NCBI GenBank assembly: GCA_937873655.1
Contig: CALMYQ010000225.1
Coordinates: 1 to 64,000 of the forward strand
DNA: 64,000 bases
Reading direction: 5' to 3'
From: an uncultured Lewinella sp.
GTDB lineage: Bacteria > Bacteroidota > Bacteroidia > Chitinophagales > Saprospiraceae
The translations under genes and the position numbers were made by a program. The notes beneath the pieces are model-generated. The model had not been told where the DNA came from. It searched no databases and worked only from the letters and a program-made list of their open reading frames with translations. Position 1 is the first letter of the stretch; each line of letters begins with the position of its first letter. This document shows positions 34,222-42,545 of the stretch, in pieces.

Positions 34222-34938
34222 TTACTGCATTCCCGTCAATTCCTTCAGCGTCACCTTGCCCTCGTAGATCGCCTTGCCCAGAATAGCGCCGAAACACCCT
34301 GCATCCCGCAACCGGAGAAGGTCGTCCATCGAAGCTACGCCGCCGCTGGCGATCAGGCGCAGGTCGGGGAAGGTTTCCCGGATCTCCTGGTACAGGTCAA
34401 GGGCGGGGCCCTGCAACAGGCCGTCTTTGGATACGTCGGTACAGATCACGTGCGTGACCCCTTCACCGGCATAACCTTCCAGGAACGGGATCAATTCCAG
34501 CTCGCTTTGTTCCTGCCAGCCGCTGACGGCAATCCGCCGGTCCCGCACATCCGCGCCGAGGATGATCCGGTCGGGACCGTACTCCTTAAGCCATTGGAGG
34601 AATAACGCGCGGTCCTTGACGGCAACTGTGCCGCCGGTGATCTGGCGTGCGCCGCTCTCAAAGGCGATGCGGAGATCGTCATCCGACTTCAGGCCGCCCC
34701 CGAAATCGATGTGCAGGCCGGTTCGGGAAGCGATACGCTCCAGTACCTTGTAGTTGACGATCCTTTTGGCTTTGGCGCCGTCCAGGTCGACCAGGTGAAG
34801 GCGGCTCAGACCTGCTCCTTCGAACATTTTAGCCACCTCCAGCGGGTCTTCGTTGTATACTTTTTTCTGCTCGTAATCGCCCTGCGTGAGGCGAACGCAT
34901 TTTCCGTCTATAATGTCGATTGCAGGTATGATTTCCAT
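34222..34938 (-). CDS. hisA: Phosphoribosylformimino-AICAR ribotide isomerase
   Basis: Catalyses the Amadori rearrangement of ProFAR to PRFAR in histidine synthesis. The 238-residue barrel starts at the ATG at 34938 (MEIIPAIDIIDGKCVRLTQG), with the catalytic Asp in AIDI. FGGGLKSDDDLRIAF lies near 82, CTDVSKDGLLQGPALDLY near 165 carries the second Asp, and IASGGVASMDD near 195 binds phosphate. No other his genes are adjacent. Its first 23 codons plus promoter are duplicated at 37917-38066, with only synonymous changes. Confidence 0.95.
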   Translation of the reverse strand: MEIIPAIDIIDGKCVRLTQGDYEQKKVYNEDPLEVAKMFEGAGLSRLHLVDLDGAKAKRIVNYKVLERIASRTGLHIDFGGGLKSDDDLRIAFESGARQITGGTVAVKDRALFLQWLKEYGPDRIILGADVRDRRIAVSGWQEQSELELIPFLEGYAGEGVTHVICTDVSKDGLLQGPALDLYQEIRETFPDLRLIASGGVASMDDLLRLRDAGCFGAILGKAIYEGKVTLKELTGMQ

Positions 34939-34956
34939 TTGCCTTGGTTGAAAGGT

Positions 34957-34964
34957 CAAAGATA
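34957..34964 (-). promoter_or_regulatory. Bacteroidota -7 box for hisA
   Basis: The minus strand reads TATCTTTG, 18 bp before the ATG. The identical box is retained in the duplicated fragment at 38007-38014. Confidence 0.55.
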
Positions 34965-34997
34965 CCTAACCCGGCTATTTCATTTTACCCTGATCGC

Positions 34998-35130
34998 ATA
35001 CTACTGGACAAAGTGGGCAGAGTGGGAGACTTAGAGAGGGAGAGAGTGGGAGAAAAGCAATGCCTTTACCCACTCTCTCACTCCCTCCCTCTCCCCGTCT
35101 TTGCCACCTTTTGCAAAAATGTCCATTAGT
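34998..35130 (+). mobile_element. MITE-like element, copy A
   Basis: Begins ATACTACTGGACAAAG and ends AAAAATGTCCATTAGT, imperfect terminal inverted repeats. Inside, complementary purine and pyrimidine arms surround the core GAAAAGCAATGCCTTT. It has no coding capacity. Both flanks contain CCCTGATC (34986-34993 and on the right after 35130), a possible decayed target duplication. Its right end supplies the stop codon of the peptidase remnant. Confidence 0.75.
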
Positions 35131-35490
35131 TGCCCTGATCAACATCTTCAATGAAACGGATCAACCCCCTGAAATAGGTATCCTGGTCGTCGTACATCGC
35201 CAAATGGCCCCTGGTAGGGCAATGGTGCGCCACAAGATCAATAATGGTCTGATTTGTCTGCAAATCCGGCTCAAGCAGGGCTTTGAGTTGCAGCAGACTG
35301 CCCAACGCCCATACTACTGGACAAAATGAGCAGAGGAGACAAATTAAAGAACCAGCGAGAGCTTGAAGGCGTTGCTTTTCAAGCTCTCGCTCACTCATCC
35401 TCTCGGGCTCTTTTTGACTCTTTTGTAAAAATGCCCAGTAGTGTGCCCAACGCCGAATGATAATGTTGGGAAATATCGGGCAGGGATTAT
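35126..35490 (-). pseudogene. Remnant of a peptidase paralog, split by MITE B
   Basis: The minus strand encodes QHYHSALG at 35445-35475 and then, after MITE B, SLLQLKALLEPDLQTNQTII at about 35240-35300. These match the C-terminus of the peptidase-like gene ending at 36161 (QHYHSALGSLLQLKALLEPDLQTSQTIIDL). The rest (IRFIEDVDQGN) differs and ends at a TAA lying inside MITE A. It is a non-functional C-terminal duplicate of about 75 codons. Confidence 0.7.
35310..35443 (+). mobile_element. MITE-like element, copy B, with target duplication
   Basis: Runs from CATACTACTGGACAAAATG to GCCCAGTAGTG. TGCCCAACGCC occurs on both sides (35299-35309 and 35444-35454) but once in the paralogous empty site at 36259-36269. 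A perfect 13-bp inner stem (35355-35367 / 35378-35390) encloses a 10-nt loop, GGCGTTGCTT, which is inverted relative to copy C. No coding capacity. Confidence 0.8.
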
Positions 35491-35499
35491 CCTTCGTTT

Positions 35500-36174
35500 T
35501 TAGGGGCTAACAACAAAGGCGAAGGTGCCAGCCCTTCTCAACAGCGGATCCATTTTTTCGAAATCATCAAAGGCGCTTGATTCTTTTAGCAAAAAGAAAT
35601 TATTATCCGGGTATTGACTTTTTTGCGCGTATTGTAAAAAATATTTCTCCTCGCATGGGACCGGATTAATTGTGACATGGTTCAGTTCGCTCTCATTATC
35701 TTTGAAATCTATTGATAAAATCGAGTACAATTGTAAAATGTAATGCCCGGGCTGAAGGGCTTTAAATTTAATAAGGGATTCTCTCCCGTTTTCTACCCTT
35801 TGCCAAAGAATCTGAAAAGAAGTGACTCCAGCGATTGAAACTTCGTGCAAAGAACCAATTTTCGGGATTATGTCAAATTTGCTGATTCCTTCATCCCAGG
35901 GCATAAAATCGCTAATAAAAATTTCTGTGAGGAATTCTACGCTTGAAATATTTATTTTTTCTCCAGAAACAAGGTCGGTCATGGTATCTCCCGGAGCAGA
36001 ACTTAGGTAAAATTCATCTCCTACGCGAAGGGAATCTGGGGCGTTAATTTCAAACGGTATTTCGAATAAATATTCCCTGGTGCAAACTGGTTTATTGCAA
36101 GAAAAAAATCCCATGCCGGTAACAACGATACCTAGCAAAACCGGCAAGGGAAACGGATGATTATAACGGTTCAT
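35500..36174 (-). CDS. Hypothetical lipoprotein of the accessory module
   Basis: 224 residues from the ATG at 36174 (an ATG at 36183 is also possible). The N-terminus is a lipoprotein signal (PVLLGIVVTGMGFFSC). The mature part is mainly beta-strand, with LQPGHYILQLYSILSIDF suggesting an Ig-like or beta-sandwich fold; no family recognised. The start overlaps the end of the peptidase-like gene by 14 bp, so the two are translationally coupled and may form a secreted pair. It is AT-richer than the housekeeping neighbours, in keeping with recent acquisition. Confidence 0.65.
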   Translation of the reverse strand: MNRYNHPFPLPVLLGIVVTGMGFFSCNKPVCTREYLFEIPFEINAPDSLRVGDEFYLSSAPGDTMTDLVSGEKINISSVEFLTEIFISDFMPWDEGISKFDIIPKIGSLHEVSIAGVTSFQILWQRVENGRESLIKFKALQPGHYILQLYSILSIDFKDNESELNHVTINPVPCEEKYFLQYAQKSQYPDNNFFLLKESSAFDDFEKMDPLLRRAGTFAFVVSP

Positions 36175-37817
36175 AGTTTTCAAACAAATTATCTAGATCA
36201 ATAATGGTTTGACTTGTCTGCAAATCCGGCTCAAGCAGGGCTTTGAGTTGCAGCAGACTGCCCAACGCCGAATGATAATGTTGGAAAATGCCCGGGATGG
36301 TGAACCCGGAAACATCATCCGTAACATTTAAGTCCTCAAATGCTCCGGGAGAAGAATAATCATTATTATTGTCGTCAATCAGATCCAGGATCAACCCTCT
36401 GGGGATGAAACCGTTGACAAATCTGAAATCACATTCTTCAAAAACTGCAAGATCAGGATTGCAATCGAGCCCCTTGCCTCCTTCAAGAATATTGAGATAT
36501 TTGAACCTTGTAGGCCCAGTAAAATTCAATCCATATTTTCTATCGGCATAAACTGGTCCGATGAAAAAGCCCCAGGCTTCGGCCAATGCAATTTTATCAG
36601 GGAAGCTGCCGATGGAATTAAAGGGTATCGTACCATAACCCAAATTGAAGATAGCATGGGTGCGGATATCGGACCACCAACTGCTGTTCACCTGCCGGAA
36701 ATGGCTGGCATGTCCGGATTCGTGATAAACAGTTTCGGATATCCGATCAGAGGGCCTGTCCGGAGTGTAGGTCAGCCATAAATCGGGTAAATACAAACTT
36801 ACAACCGAAAGGATATTGTCGGGGTTATATCCGTTAAACAAATAAGACAGGATGTAATTCGGATCTCCGCCGGCGGTACTGCCCAACATAGGAGCTGCTC
36901 CCGAAGCGCCGAATGCGGCATCAGAAAGCACAACAGTCATGTTGGCTGGCGGCAGGGTAAGGCCGTCGGTTTCGGCGAATTCGCGATAATCTAGAATGGC
37001 GTTGTGGACGGTTGCAGCATTCCAGAAGACTGACATAGATGAAAGCGGATTGGCATTTTGCTTATAAACAATGTGAATGTTGTTGAAAGGCAGTGTCAGG
37101 CTTCCGGCATAATCGGTCACCGGAAATAAATATTTAATCTTGGACCAATTGAGCAAAGGGCGGATTGTTGCAAACTCATTGGTGAATCTGACCCAGACCC
37201 AGCCTTTTCCGGAATAGTTTTTATCAATTTTGAAACACCCGTTTTCGTCTGTAAAAGTCCGGTGAATCGAAAAAAGCCCGTTCATAGTAATGACCTTTAC
37301 TGATTTGACGCCCATCATACCAAGTTGTGTATCTTCAACCTGAATGCACCCTGCAGGATTTCGGATGTTGGCCGGTACGGCGCACCCGCAATCGTTCAGT
37401 ACAATTGCACCTCCACCGGTGTCGTCCTTCAGGCAATCCGGCCAATCCGGGTTCCCCGGGACACAGGGAGGATCGCCGAAATCCCTGCAAGGCACATCAT
37501 CACAGCCTGTGTTATCAGTAAGGCAACACGGAAGCTTAACGTAAAGGTGAGTCGTCGGCAAAATGGAGACATCTGGGTCATACAAATTGTTCCAGGCTGC
37601 CGTCATAACCTGCACCGAGTAAGGGTGATTGATGATTTTTTGCCCTAAAATAGTCGGCAGAGAATCGTTGGATGATCTGAAATCAAGCAAAGTGGATAAT
37701 CCATCAACGCCAGGCTGTTGAACGGAATATTCTTCAAATTCAAGTTTTTGGCATGCGTTACATACATACATACATACATACACCAAGAGCCAGTACGGGA
37801 AGGAGTTTTAATTTCAT
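36161..37817 (-). CDS. HESGH peptidase-like secreted protein, phase-variable frame (OFF here)
   Basis: Full reading from the ATG at 37817 gives a signal peptide (MKLKLLPVLALGVCMYVC...), but five TATG units (37761-37780) shift the frame and give a stop right after the repeat. With four units the frame joins ...NACQKLEFEEY and runs 550 residues to 36161; the span of 1657 bp is one base over a multiple of three, as expected. The body has a carboxypeptidase-regulatory-like part (about 120-200), then YHESGHASHF near residue 370, a zincin motif, and a C-terminus shared with the remnant at 35126. A TTG at 37786 could give a signal-less product. Peptidase function is inferred from HExxH only. Confidence 0.65.
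37761..37780. repeat. Tetranucleotide (CATA)5 in the signal-peptide region
   Basis: Five perfect units, TATG on the coding strand, between the signal-peptide start and the body of the peptidase-like gene. Loss of one unit, or gain of two, would restore a single frame. Confidence 0.9.
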
Positions 37818-37916
37818 AATATGGAGTTTTGATTTTATTTAAGCTACATGATGTTCAAAAGTAATATTTTTTTGTTAAAAATAAAATACAGGTTGAATTT
37901 TATTTTTAACAACTTC

Positions 37917-38066
37917 CTGCTCGTAATCGCCCTGGGTCAGACGAACGCATTTTCCGTCTATGATGTCGATTGCAGGTATGATTTCCATTTGCCTTGGTTG
38001 AAAGGTCAAAGATACCTAACCGGCTATTTCATTTTACCCTGATCGCATCCTACTGGACCAAGCTGG
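37917..38066 (-). pseudogene. Duplicated hisA 5' end with promoter
   Basis: The ATG at 37988 and 23 codons match hisA (34938 downward), after which the sequence diverges and stops about 15 codons on. Four differences in the shared codons are all synonymous. Upstream, the promoter (38007-38014) and about 50 further bases match with one indel. The similarity ends in CCTACTGGACCAAG, a truncated MITE end corresponding to the start of MITE A. Confidence 0.85.
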
Positions 38067-38397
38067 CGAATATTCGGTCACTGCTGTCCGGCCACGCACG
38101 CCGTCTTCGTTAAGTGTAATTTTGGTATTTGACGGGCGTCCGTAGAGCGTTGCGTTTGGTCTTTTGTGTGGTGTCAAGCGGCAACTTCCCGTTGCCCCTT
38201 GACTTGTTGATCAAAATATCGCAGAACTTTAAAAAAAACAGCTCTTTACATCAAAGGTTATCCAAAAACACATTTTAATGCCGGGGGTAACGCTAATCAA
38301 TTACTAATTTTGCTCTGGCGGTACTTTTGCCACCCCCTGCAGAAATTGCGGCGCTCAGCCTGACAACTGAACTTCGACTTCGCTCAGCTACCGGGCC
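38067..38397. other. Spacer with a stem-loop, no gene
   Basis: A stem-loop at 38173-38203 (GTCAAGCGGCAAC / GTTGCCCCTTGAC, one mismatch, 5-nt loop) lies mid-way. TGAACTTCGACTTCGCTCAG near 38367-38386 is the block that accompanies the heptamer arrays elsewhere. No tRNA or protein gene is evident. Confidence 0.5.
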
Positions 38398-38483
38398 TGA
38401 CAACTGACAACTGACAACTGACAACTGGCAACTGACAACTGACAACTGACAACTGACAACTGACAACTGACAACTGACAACTG
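38398..38483. repeat. TGACAAC heptamer array, about 12 units
   Basis: Nearly perfect 7-bp units ending 10 bp before the tlyA start codon. Related arrays are at 45337, 53551 and 58277. Confidence 0.9.
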
Positions 38484-38492
38484 TTACAATAA

Positions 38493-39221
38493 GTGCGACT
38501 TGACAAGTGGCTCGTAGACAACGGTCTGTTCGAATCGCGCGAGAAAGCGCAACTGGCCATCCGGGAGGGTAGCGTCCTGCTCAACGGCAGCGTCGCCTCA
38601 AAACCTTCATTGCCCGTTCTGGAACCGGATCAGGTGACCGTACTCGGACCCGGGTTGCGCTACGTCAGCCGGGGCGGGCTCAAACTCGAAAAGGCAATCG
38701 GGGCCTTTCAACTGGATTTTTCCGGCAAGACGGTCCTGGATATCGGCGCCTCCACCGGCGGCTTTACGGATTGCGCGCTCCAGCACGGTGCGTACCGGGT
38801 TTTTGCTGTTGATGTAGGCCGCGACCAGCTCCACCCATCCCTGTCAGCCAATGAAAAAGTGGTCTCTATGGAAGGTCTTCATCTGAGAGATCTGACGTTG
38901 GAAATGGTTGAAAATACCCTTGCAGATTTCATTGTAATTGATGTCTCCTTCATCAGCCTCAAATACATATTCCCTTATCTCCGGCCGTTCCTCCAACCCG
39001 GCGGCCGAATTATCGCGCTGATCAAACCCCAGTTCGAAATGAAGAGCAAAAGACGCTTCAAGAACGGCATCATCAAAGACGAAAAGGTCCGCGGGGAGGC
39101 CCTGGAAAACGTAAAACGCTACGCCGCCGCTTCGGGATATACCCTGCTGGAATGCGTACCCACCTTTGAAGACCGGCAGGAGAAGAATGTGGAGTATCTG
39201 GGGTTGTTTGTCGCTGAGTAA
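38493..39221 (+). CDS. tlyA: TlyA-family rRNA methyltransferase
   Basis: A 242-residue S4-FtsJ protein. Residues 1-60 form the S4 RNA-binding domain (MRLDKWLVDNGLFESREKAQLAI). The FtsJ methyltransferase fold follows with VLDIGASTGGFTDCALQHGA near 79 for SAM binding, and KPQFE near 170. In mycobacteria TlyA 2'-O-methylates rRNA; the bacterial family was first called hemolysin. The start is the GTG at 38493, forced by a TAA directly upstream, and the TGACAAC array abuts it, so little room remains for a promoter. Confidence 0.9.
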   Translation: MRLDKWLVDNGLFESREKAQLAIREGSVLLNGSVASKPSLPVLEPDQVTVLGPGLRYVSRGGLKLEKAIGAFQLDFSGKTVLDIGASTGGFTDCALQHGAYRVFAVDVGRDQLHPSLSANEKVVSMEGLHLRDLTLEMVENTLADFIVIDVSFISLKYIFPYLRPFLQPGGRIIALIKPQFEMKSKRRFKNGIIKDEKVRGEALENVKRYAAASGYTLLECVPTFEDRQEKNVEYLGLFVAE

Positions 39222-39245
39222 ACGACGGACGCTTAAATTCGGAAC

Positions 39246-39465
39246 AATCGAAAAATTGAAACGATTCTTGGAATGATCCGAATGAATCGATTGAGTTGAC
39301 CAACTGACGGACGCCCCAATCGGATCAATCGAACAATCGAACAATCGAACAATCGAATCAATCGAACAATCCTTTATTGAGGAACTGAGGAATCGAGTAT
39401 TCGAGTAACCGAAGGCAAGACCAATCGGATCAATCGAATCAATCGAACAATCGAATCAATTCAAT
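39246..39465. repeat. TCGATT-type repeats with a reversed 107-bp relative
   Basis: 39246-39350 resembles the reverse complement of the 107-bp unit at 23124, including AAAAATTGAAACGATT, TTGACCAAC and AATCGGATCAATCGA. ATCGAACA/ATCGAATCA units and GAGGAACTGAGGAATCGAG follow up to the LysM gene stop. No gene. Confidence 0.75.
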
Positions 39466-41358
39466 TCAATTCAAATAAATCCGCTGTCCCGGGATCAATA
39501 TCTCATTGGCATCCAGTCCGTTCAACATCCGCAGGCGCTCCACCGTGATGGCGTTCTTGCGGGCGATGCTGAACAGGGTCTCGCCGTCCTGTACGATGTA
39601 CTGGGTTCGCTTTCCGGCCGGTTCGAAGTCTTCGGCGTAATTGTTGGCGGAAGGCGAATAAACCGGACTTTTGACCTGCAGCCTGGAAGTGGACGTATTG
39701 TCGTAGGATACAGGGCCCATGACGCTGACGCCCTGAGGGGAAGATGTCGGCTGATCATACCCCGTCGGGTAGGCCGGCGAAGACGGGGTAGTGGAATAAT
39801 TCAGGTTGTAATTCGCGGTCGGCGCCGGATAAGTGCCGGTAGCCGCAGGAACGGGTGTTTCGCCGGTATTGGTCGGCCGCATGTACAGCGGCGTCGAATC
39901 CGTATTGTCGTACGATGACGGCGAAGCGGTCTGCGACTGGCTGTACACCCGGATCGGGGCGGATTGACTGTCGTATTCGGTAGCGCCTTTGGCCGTTTCC
40001 GTTGAGGGCGTACTGGTAGTGGAAGTCCCTAAAATGGACGGCGGGCAATCGCAATCCGTGGTTTTGAGTTTCTGACCCACCTTGAGCACCTGATTGGCCG
40101 TCAAACCGTTCATCTCCCGGAAACGGGCCTCGGTATAACCGAATTTCAGGGCCAGGGAAGCGGGCGTATCGCCGGCCTGGGCGGTATAATAGGCCTGCTG
40201 GCCGGAAGACGTGGAGGTCGTGATCCGCTGATCCGTACCTTCGTAGGGGATAGGGTAGGTAACCGCAGCTTTTTCCGCCGTATTGGTTGTAGCCGGGATG
40301 AAGGTGAGCCCGGATTTGGTGGTTATCTGGTTGGTGGCGGCTGAGGTGGCGGCTTTGGCTGTGGTCGTCGCGGTTGCGGGAGCAACTTTCAGGGTCGAAC
40401 CTGCCCGGATCGTGGTGGAACTGCCCATATTGTTCCAGCTCTGGAGATCCTTGACGGAAACGTTGTATTTCCTGGAAATGGCATATAGGGTTTCGCCTTT
40501 CGCAATGGTATGTTCCGCAACCTGATTTTGGGCTGCTGTGGGTTGGACCGGCGTTTTGGCCGTAACCGTTGACGGCTCGGTATACACCGGATTCACCTCG
40601 TATTCCTTAGGTCCGAGCGTGATCGGCTGACTGCCGTCCGAATCGGTTTTGCACAGGGAGGCGATATAGTTGTCCAGCTTTTTCCCGTTGACATTGGCGA
40701 GGCGCAAGGCGTTGTTGGCGGCCTGATCGAAGGTTAGCCCCTTGCGCTCCTCAATGATCCCGATCTGTGGGATCACCGTCAGGTCCGTGTACGGTGTGTT
40801 GGACCGCGGGGCGATCTGCCGGAAGATGTATTCCTCCATGCAGTCGTGGTTCATGATCCCTTCAAACGTGATCTCCGCGGAGGAGCTTTTATTGGTATTG
40901 ATATTCTCGCCGATAACGCCGGTGACCCGGTCAAAACGGAATTGGTAGGCCGGCGACTGGTAGTCGATCACCTGGTCGTTGAACAGCACGTAGCTGGCCG
41001 ACTGAACAGGAGAAACGGTGAATACCCGGTTATTTTTGCGATAAACGACGAAGACTTCGTCCTTGCGGCCGTTGATGCGTTGCACCATTTGCTGGTTGAA
41101 CAGCCCGTTGTCACATCCGTACAGCGGCGTCGGCAACTGGTTGGAATAATCCTTATCCGATTCCACACCGACATCCAGGATCATCTTCTCACCCGTCGAC
41201 AGGGTAACGGAATAGGTGGTATTGCCGCCCGTGGGGCCGCTGTATTCCAGTTTGTCCATGCAATTTGGATCGTACAGGATAAAAAGCCGGTCGGCCAGGG
41301 CGGTGTTGATCATCAGGGCGATCAGGGACGACATTAACAGGATGGTCTTCCTATTCAT
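39466..41358 (-). CDS. Exported LysM-repeat protein
   Basis: 630 residues with a signal peptide ending at TALA. The N-terminal ~265 residues are unrecognised but folded-looking. Three LysM domains follow: HTIAKGETLYAISRKYNVS near 280, YYTAQAGDTPASLALKFGYT near 392 and QYIVQDGETLFSIARKNAIT near 587, the last closing the protein. Long Ser/Thr/Pro linkers join them. It should bind peptidoglycan in the periplasm; no peptidase or amidase domain is seen, so it is probably structural or a scaffold. Confidence 0.87.
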   Translation of the reverse strand: MNRKTILLMSSLIALMINTALADRLFILYDPNCMDKLEYSGPTGGNTTYSVTLSTGEKMILDVGVESDKDYSNQLPTPLYGCDNGLFNQQMVQRINGRKDEVFVVYRKNNRVFTVSPVQSASYVLFNDQVIDYQSPAYQFRFDRVTGVIGENINTNKSSSAEITFEGIMNHDCMEEYIFRQIAPRSNTPYTDLTVIPQIGIIEERKGLTFDQAANNALRLANVNGKKLDNYIASLCKTDSDGSQPITLGPKEYEVNPVYTEPSTVTAKTPVQPTAAQNQVAEHTIAKGETLYAISRKYNVSVKDLQSWNNMGSSTTIRAGSTLKVAPATATTTAKAATSAATNQITTKSGLTFIPATTNTAEKAAVTYPIPYEGTDQRITTSTSSGQQAYYTAQAGDTPASLALKFGYTEARFREMNGLTANQVLKVGQKLKTTDCDCPPSILGTSTTSTPSTETAKGATEYDSQSAPIRVYSQSQTASPSSYDNTDSTPLYMRPTNTGETPVPAATGTYPAPTANYNLNYSTTPSSPAYPTGYDQPTSSPQGVSVMGPVSYDNTSTSRLQVKSPVYSPSANNYAEDFEPAGKRTQYIVQDGETLFSIARKNAITVERLRMLNGLDANEILIPGQRIYLN

Positions 41359-41588
41359 CAGGATGCAATTTGGTTAAAAGAAACAATTGACGGTTGACGG
41401 TTGTCATTCCGGGCTTTTAATCCTTTGACGAAAAGCACGTCTTCAAACCTGCCGTTAATCACCAATAATAAATCTAATTTACGTTAAGCCAACAAATTAC
41501 ACAATAAAATCATTTAAAAATATCAACAAAACGATGGAATTATCGATTTTGTTGTTGTTTTTTGATTTAAATTCCGCTCTTAAAAAGC

Positions 41589-42545
41589 ATGGTCCGGACC
41601 ATTATCGGCCTTGTGGGTGCGCTGATCGCCTTGCCGGTCGTCGCTTATTATTACGATCATCCGCTGGATAAGTTGCAGTGGGATGCGCTCGTCTTTGCCG
41701 TCCGGCTGATGCTGACGGTGGCTTTATTCTCCTTTCTGGTCAGCGAGATCACCCGGAATTACAGCCAGGTGGACAAACTCTGGAGCATCATGCCCGTCAT
41801 TTACAGCTGGCATTTCGCCCGGGCCGCAGAGTGGGATGAGAGGCTGGTCCTCATGGCGGTTATGGTCACCATCTGGGGGTTGCGGCTTTCCTTCAACTTT
41901 GCCCGCCGGGGCGGCTACCACTGGATTCCCTGGAAAGGGGAGGAAGACTATCGATGGAGCATCCTCCGCAAGGACCCCAACCTGAAAGGTCGCCTGCGCT
42001 GGGGATTGTTCAACCTGTTCTTCATATCGCTTTACCAGCAATCGCTGATCTTGTTGTTCACGCTGCCGGCGGTCCTGGCCATGGAGGGACGGGGAACGGA
42101 AATAGGGTTTCCGGACGGTTTCGCCGCCGGGATCATGCTGGGCCTGATCATCCTGGAGACCCTTGCCGACCAGCAGCAATACAACTACCAGGAAGAGAAA
42201 TACCGCCGGATCCGGAACAAGGAACCGCTCACCGGGGATTACGCCCTGGGCTTTTGCACCCGCGGACTGTGGCGCATCGTTCGTCACCCGAATTACGCCG
42301 CCGAACAATTGATCTGGGTAGCCTTTTACCTGTTCTCCGTGGCGGCCACCGGCCGGTGGCTCAACTGGTCGCTGGCAGGCGCTGTTCTATTAATGCTGCT
42401 GTTCCTGGGCAGTTCCGATTTCAGCGAGAAGATCTCAGCAGCCAAATACCCGGCCTACCGGGATTATCAGCGACAGGTGCCCAGGTTCTGGGGCCTCAAA
42501 AAGCGGCAACTTTTACTTAATGGGAAAGAAAAAAATAACCCTTGA
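41589..42545 (+). CDS. DUF1295 membrane protein (steroid 5-alpha-reductase-like)
   Basis: 318 residues with about seven hydrophobic segments. The C-terminal part has the family pattern: LGFCTRGLWRIVRHPNYAAEQLIW near residue 220, followed by DYQRQVPRFW near 295. The fold groups with ICMT/steroid reductases that work on lipids in the membrane; substrate unknown. The last 26 bp overlap the start of the cytidine deaminase gene, so the pair is cotranscribed. Confidence 0.85.
   Translation: MVRTIIGLVGALIALPVVAYYYDHPLDKLQWDALVFAVRLMLTVALFSFLVSEITRNYSQVDKLWSIMPVIYSWHFARAAEWDERLVLMAVMVTIWGLRLSFNFARRGGYHWIPWKGEEDYRWSILRKDPNLKGRLRWGLFNLFFISLYQQSLILLFTLPAVLAMEGRGTEIGFPDGFAAGIMLGLIILETLADQQQYNYQEEKYRRIRNKEPLTGDYALGFCTRGLWRIVRHPNYAAEQLIWVAFYLFSVAATGRWLNWSLAGAVLLMLLFLGSSDFSEKISAAKYPAYRDYQRQVPRFWGLKKRQLLLNGKEKNNP

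Noticed and set aside
35126..35398. 90-codon frame taken as a complete gene
   Set aside because: Its 5' part is MITE B and its stop is in MITE A; only the middle matches the peptidase paralog.
36161..37786. 541-residue peptidase starting at the TTG 37786
   Set aside because: The product would begin inside the TATG repeat without a signal peptide, whereas an ATG-started signal peptide lies directly upstream in another frame. Kept only as a possible minor product.
37847..38042. 64-codon plus-strand frame
   Set aside because: It is antisense to the duplicated hisA start and has no features of its own.
38398..38483. CRISPR or phage attachment array
   Set aside because: Simple 7-bp tandem units with no spacers.
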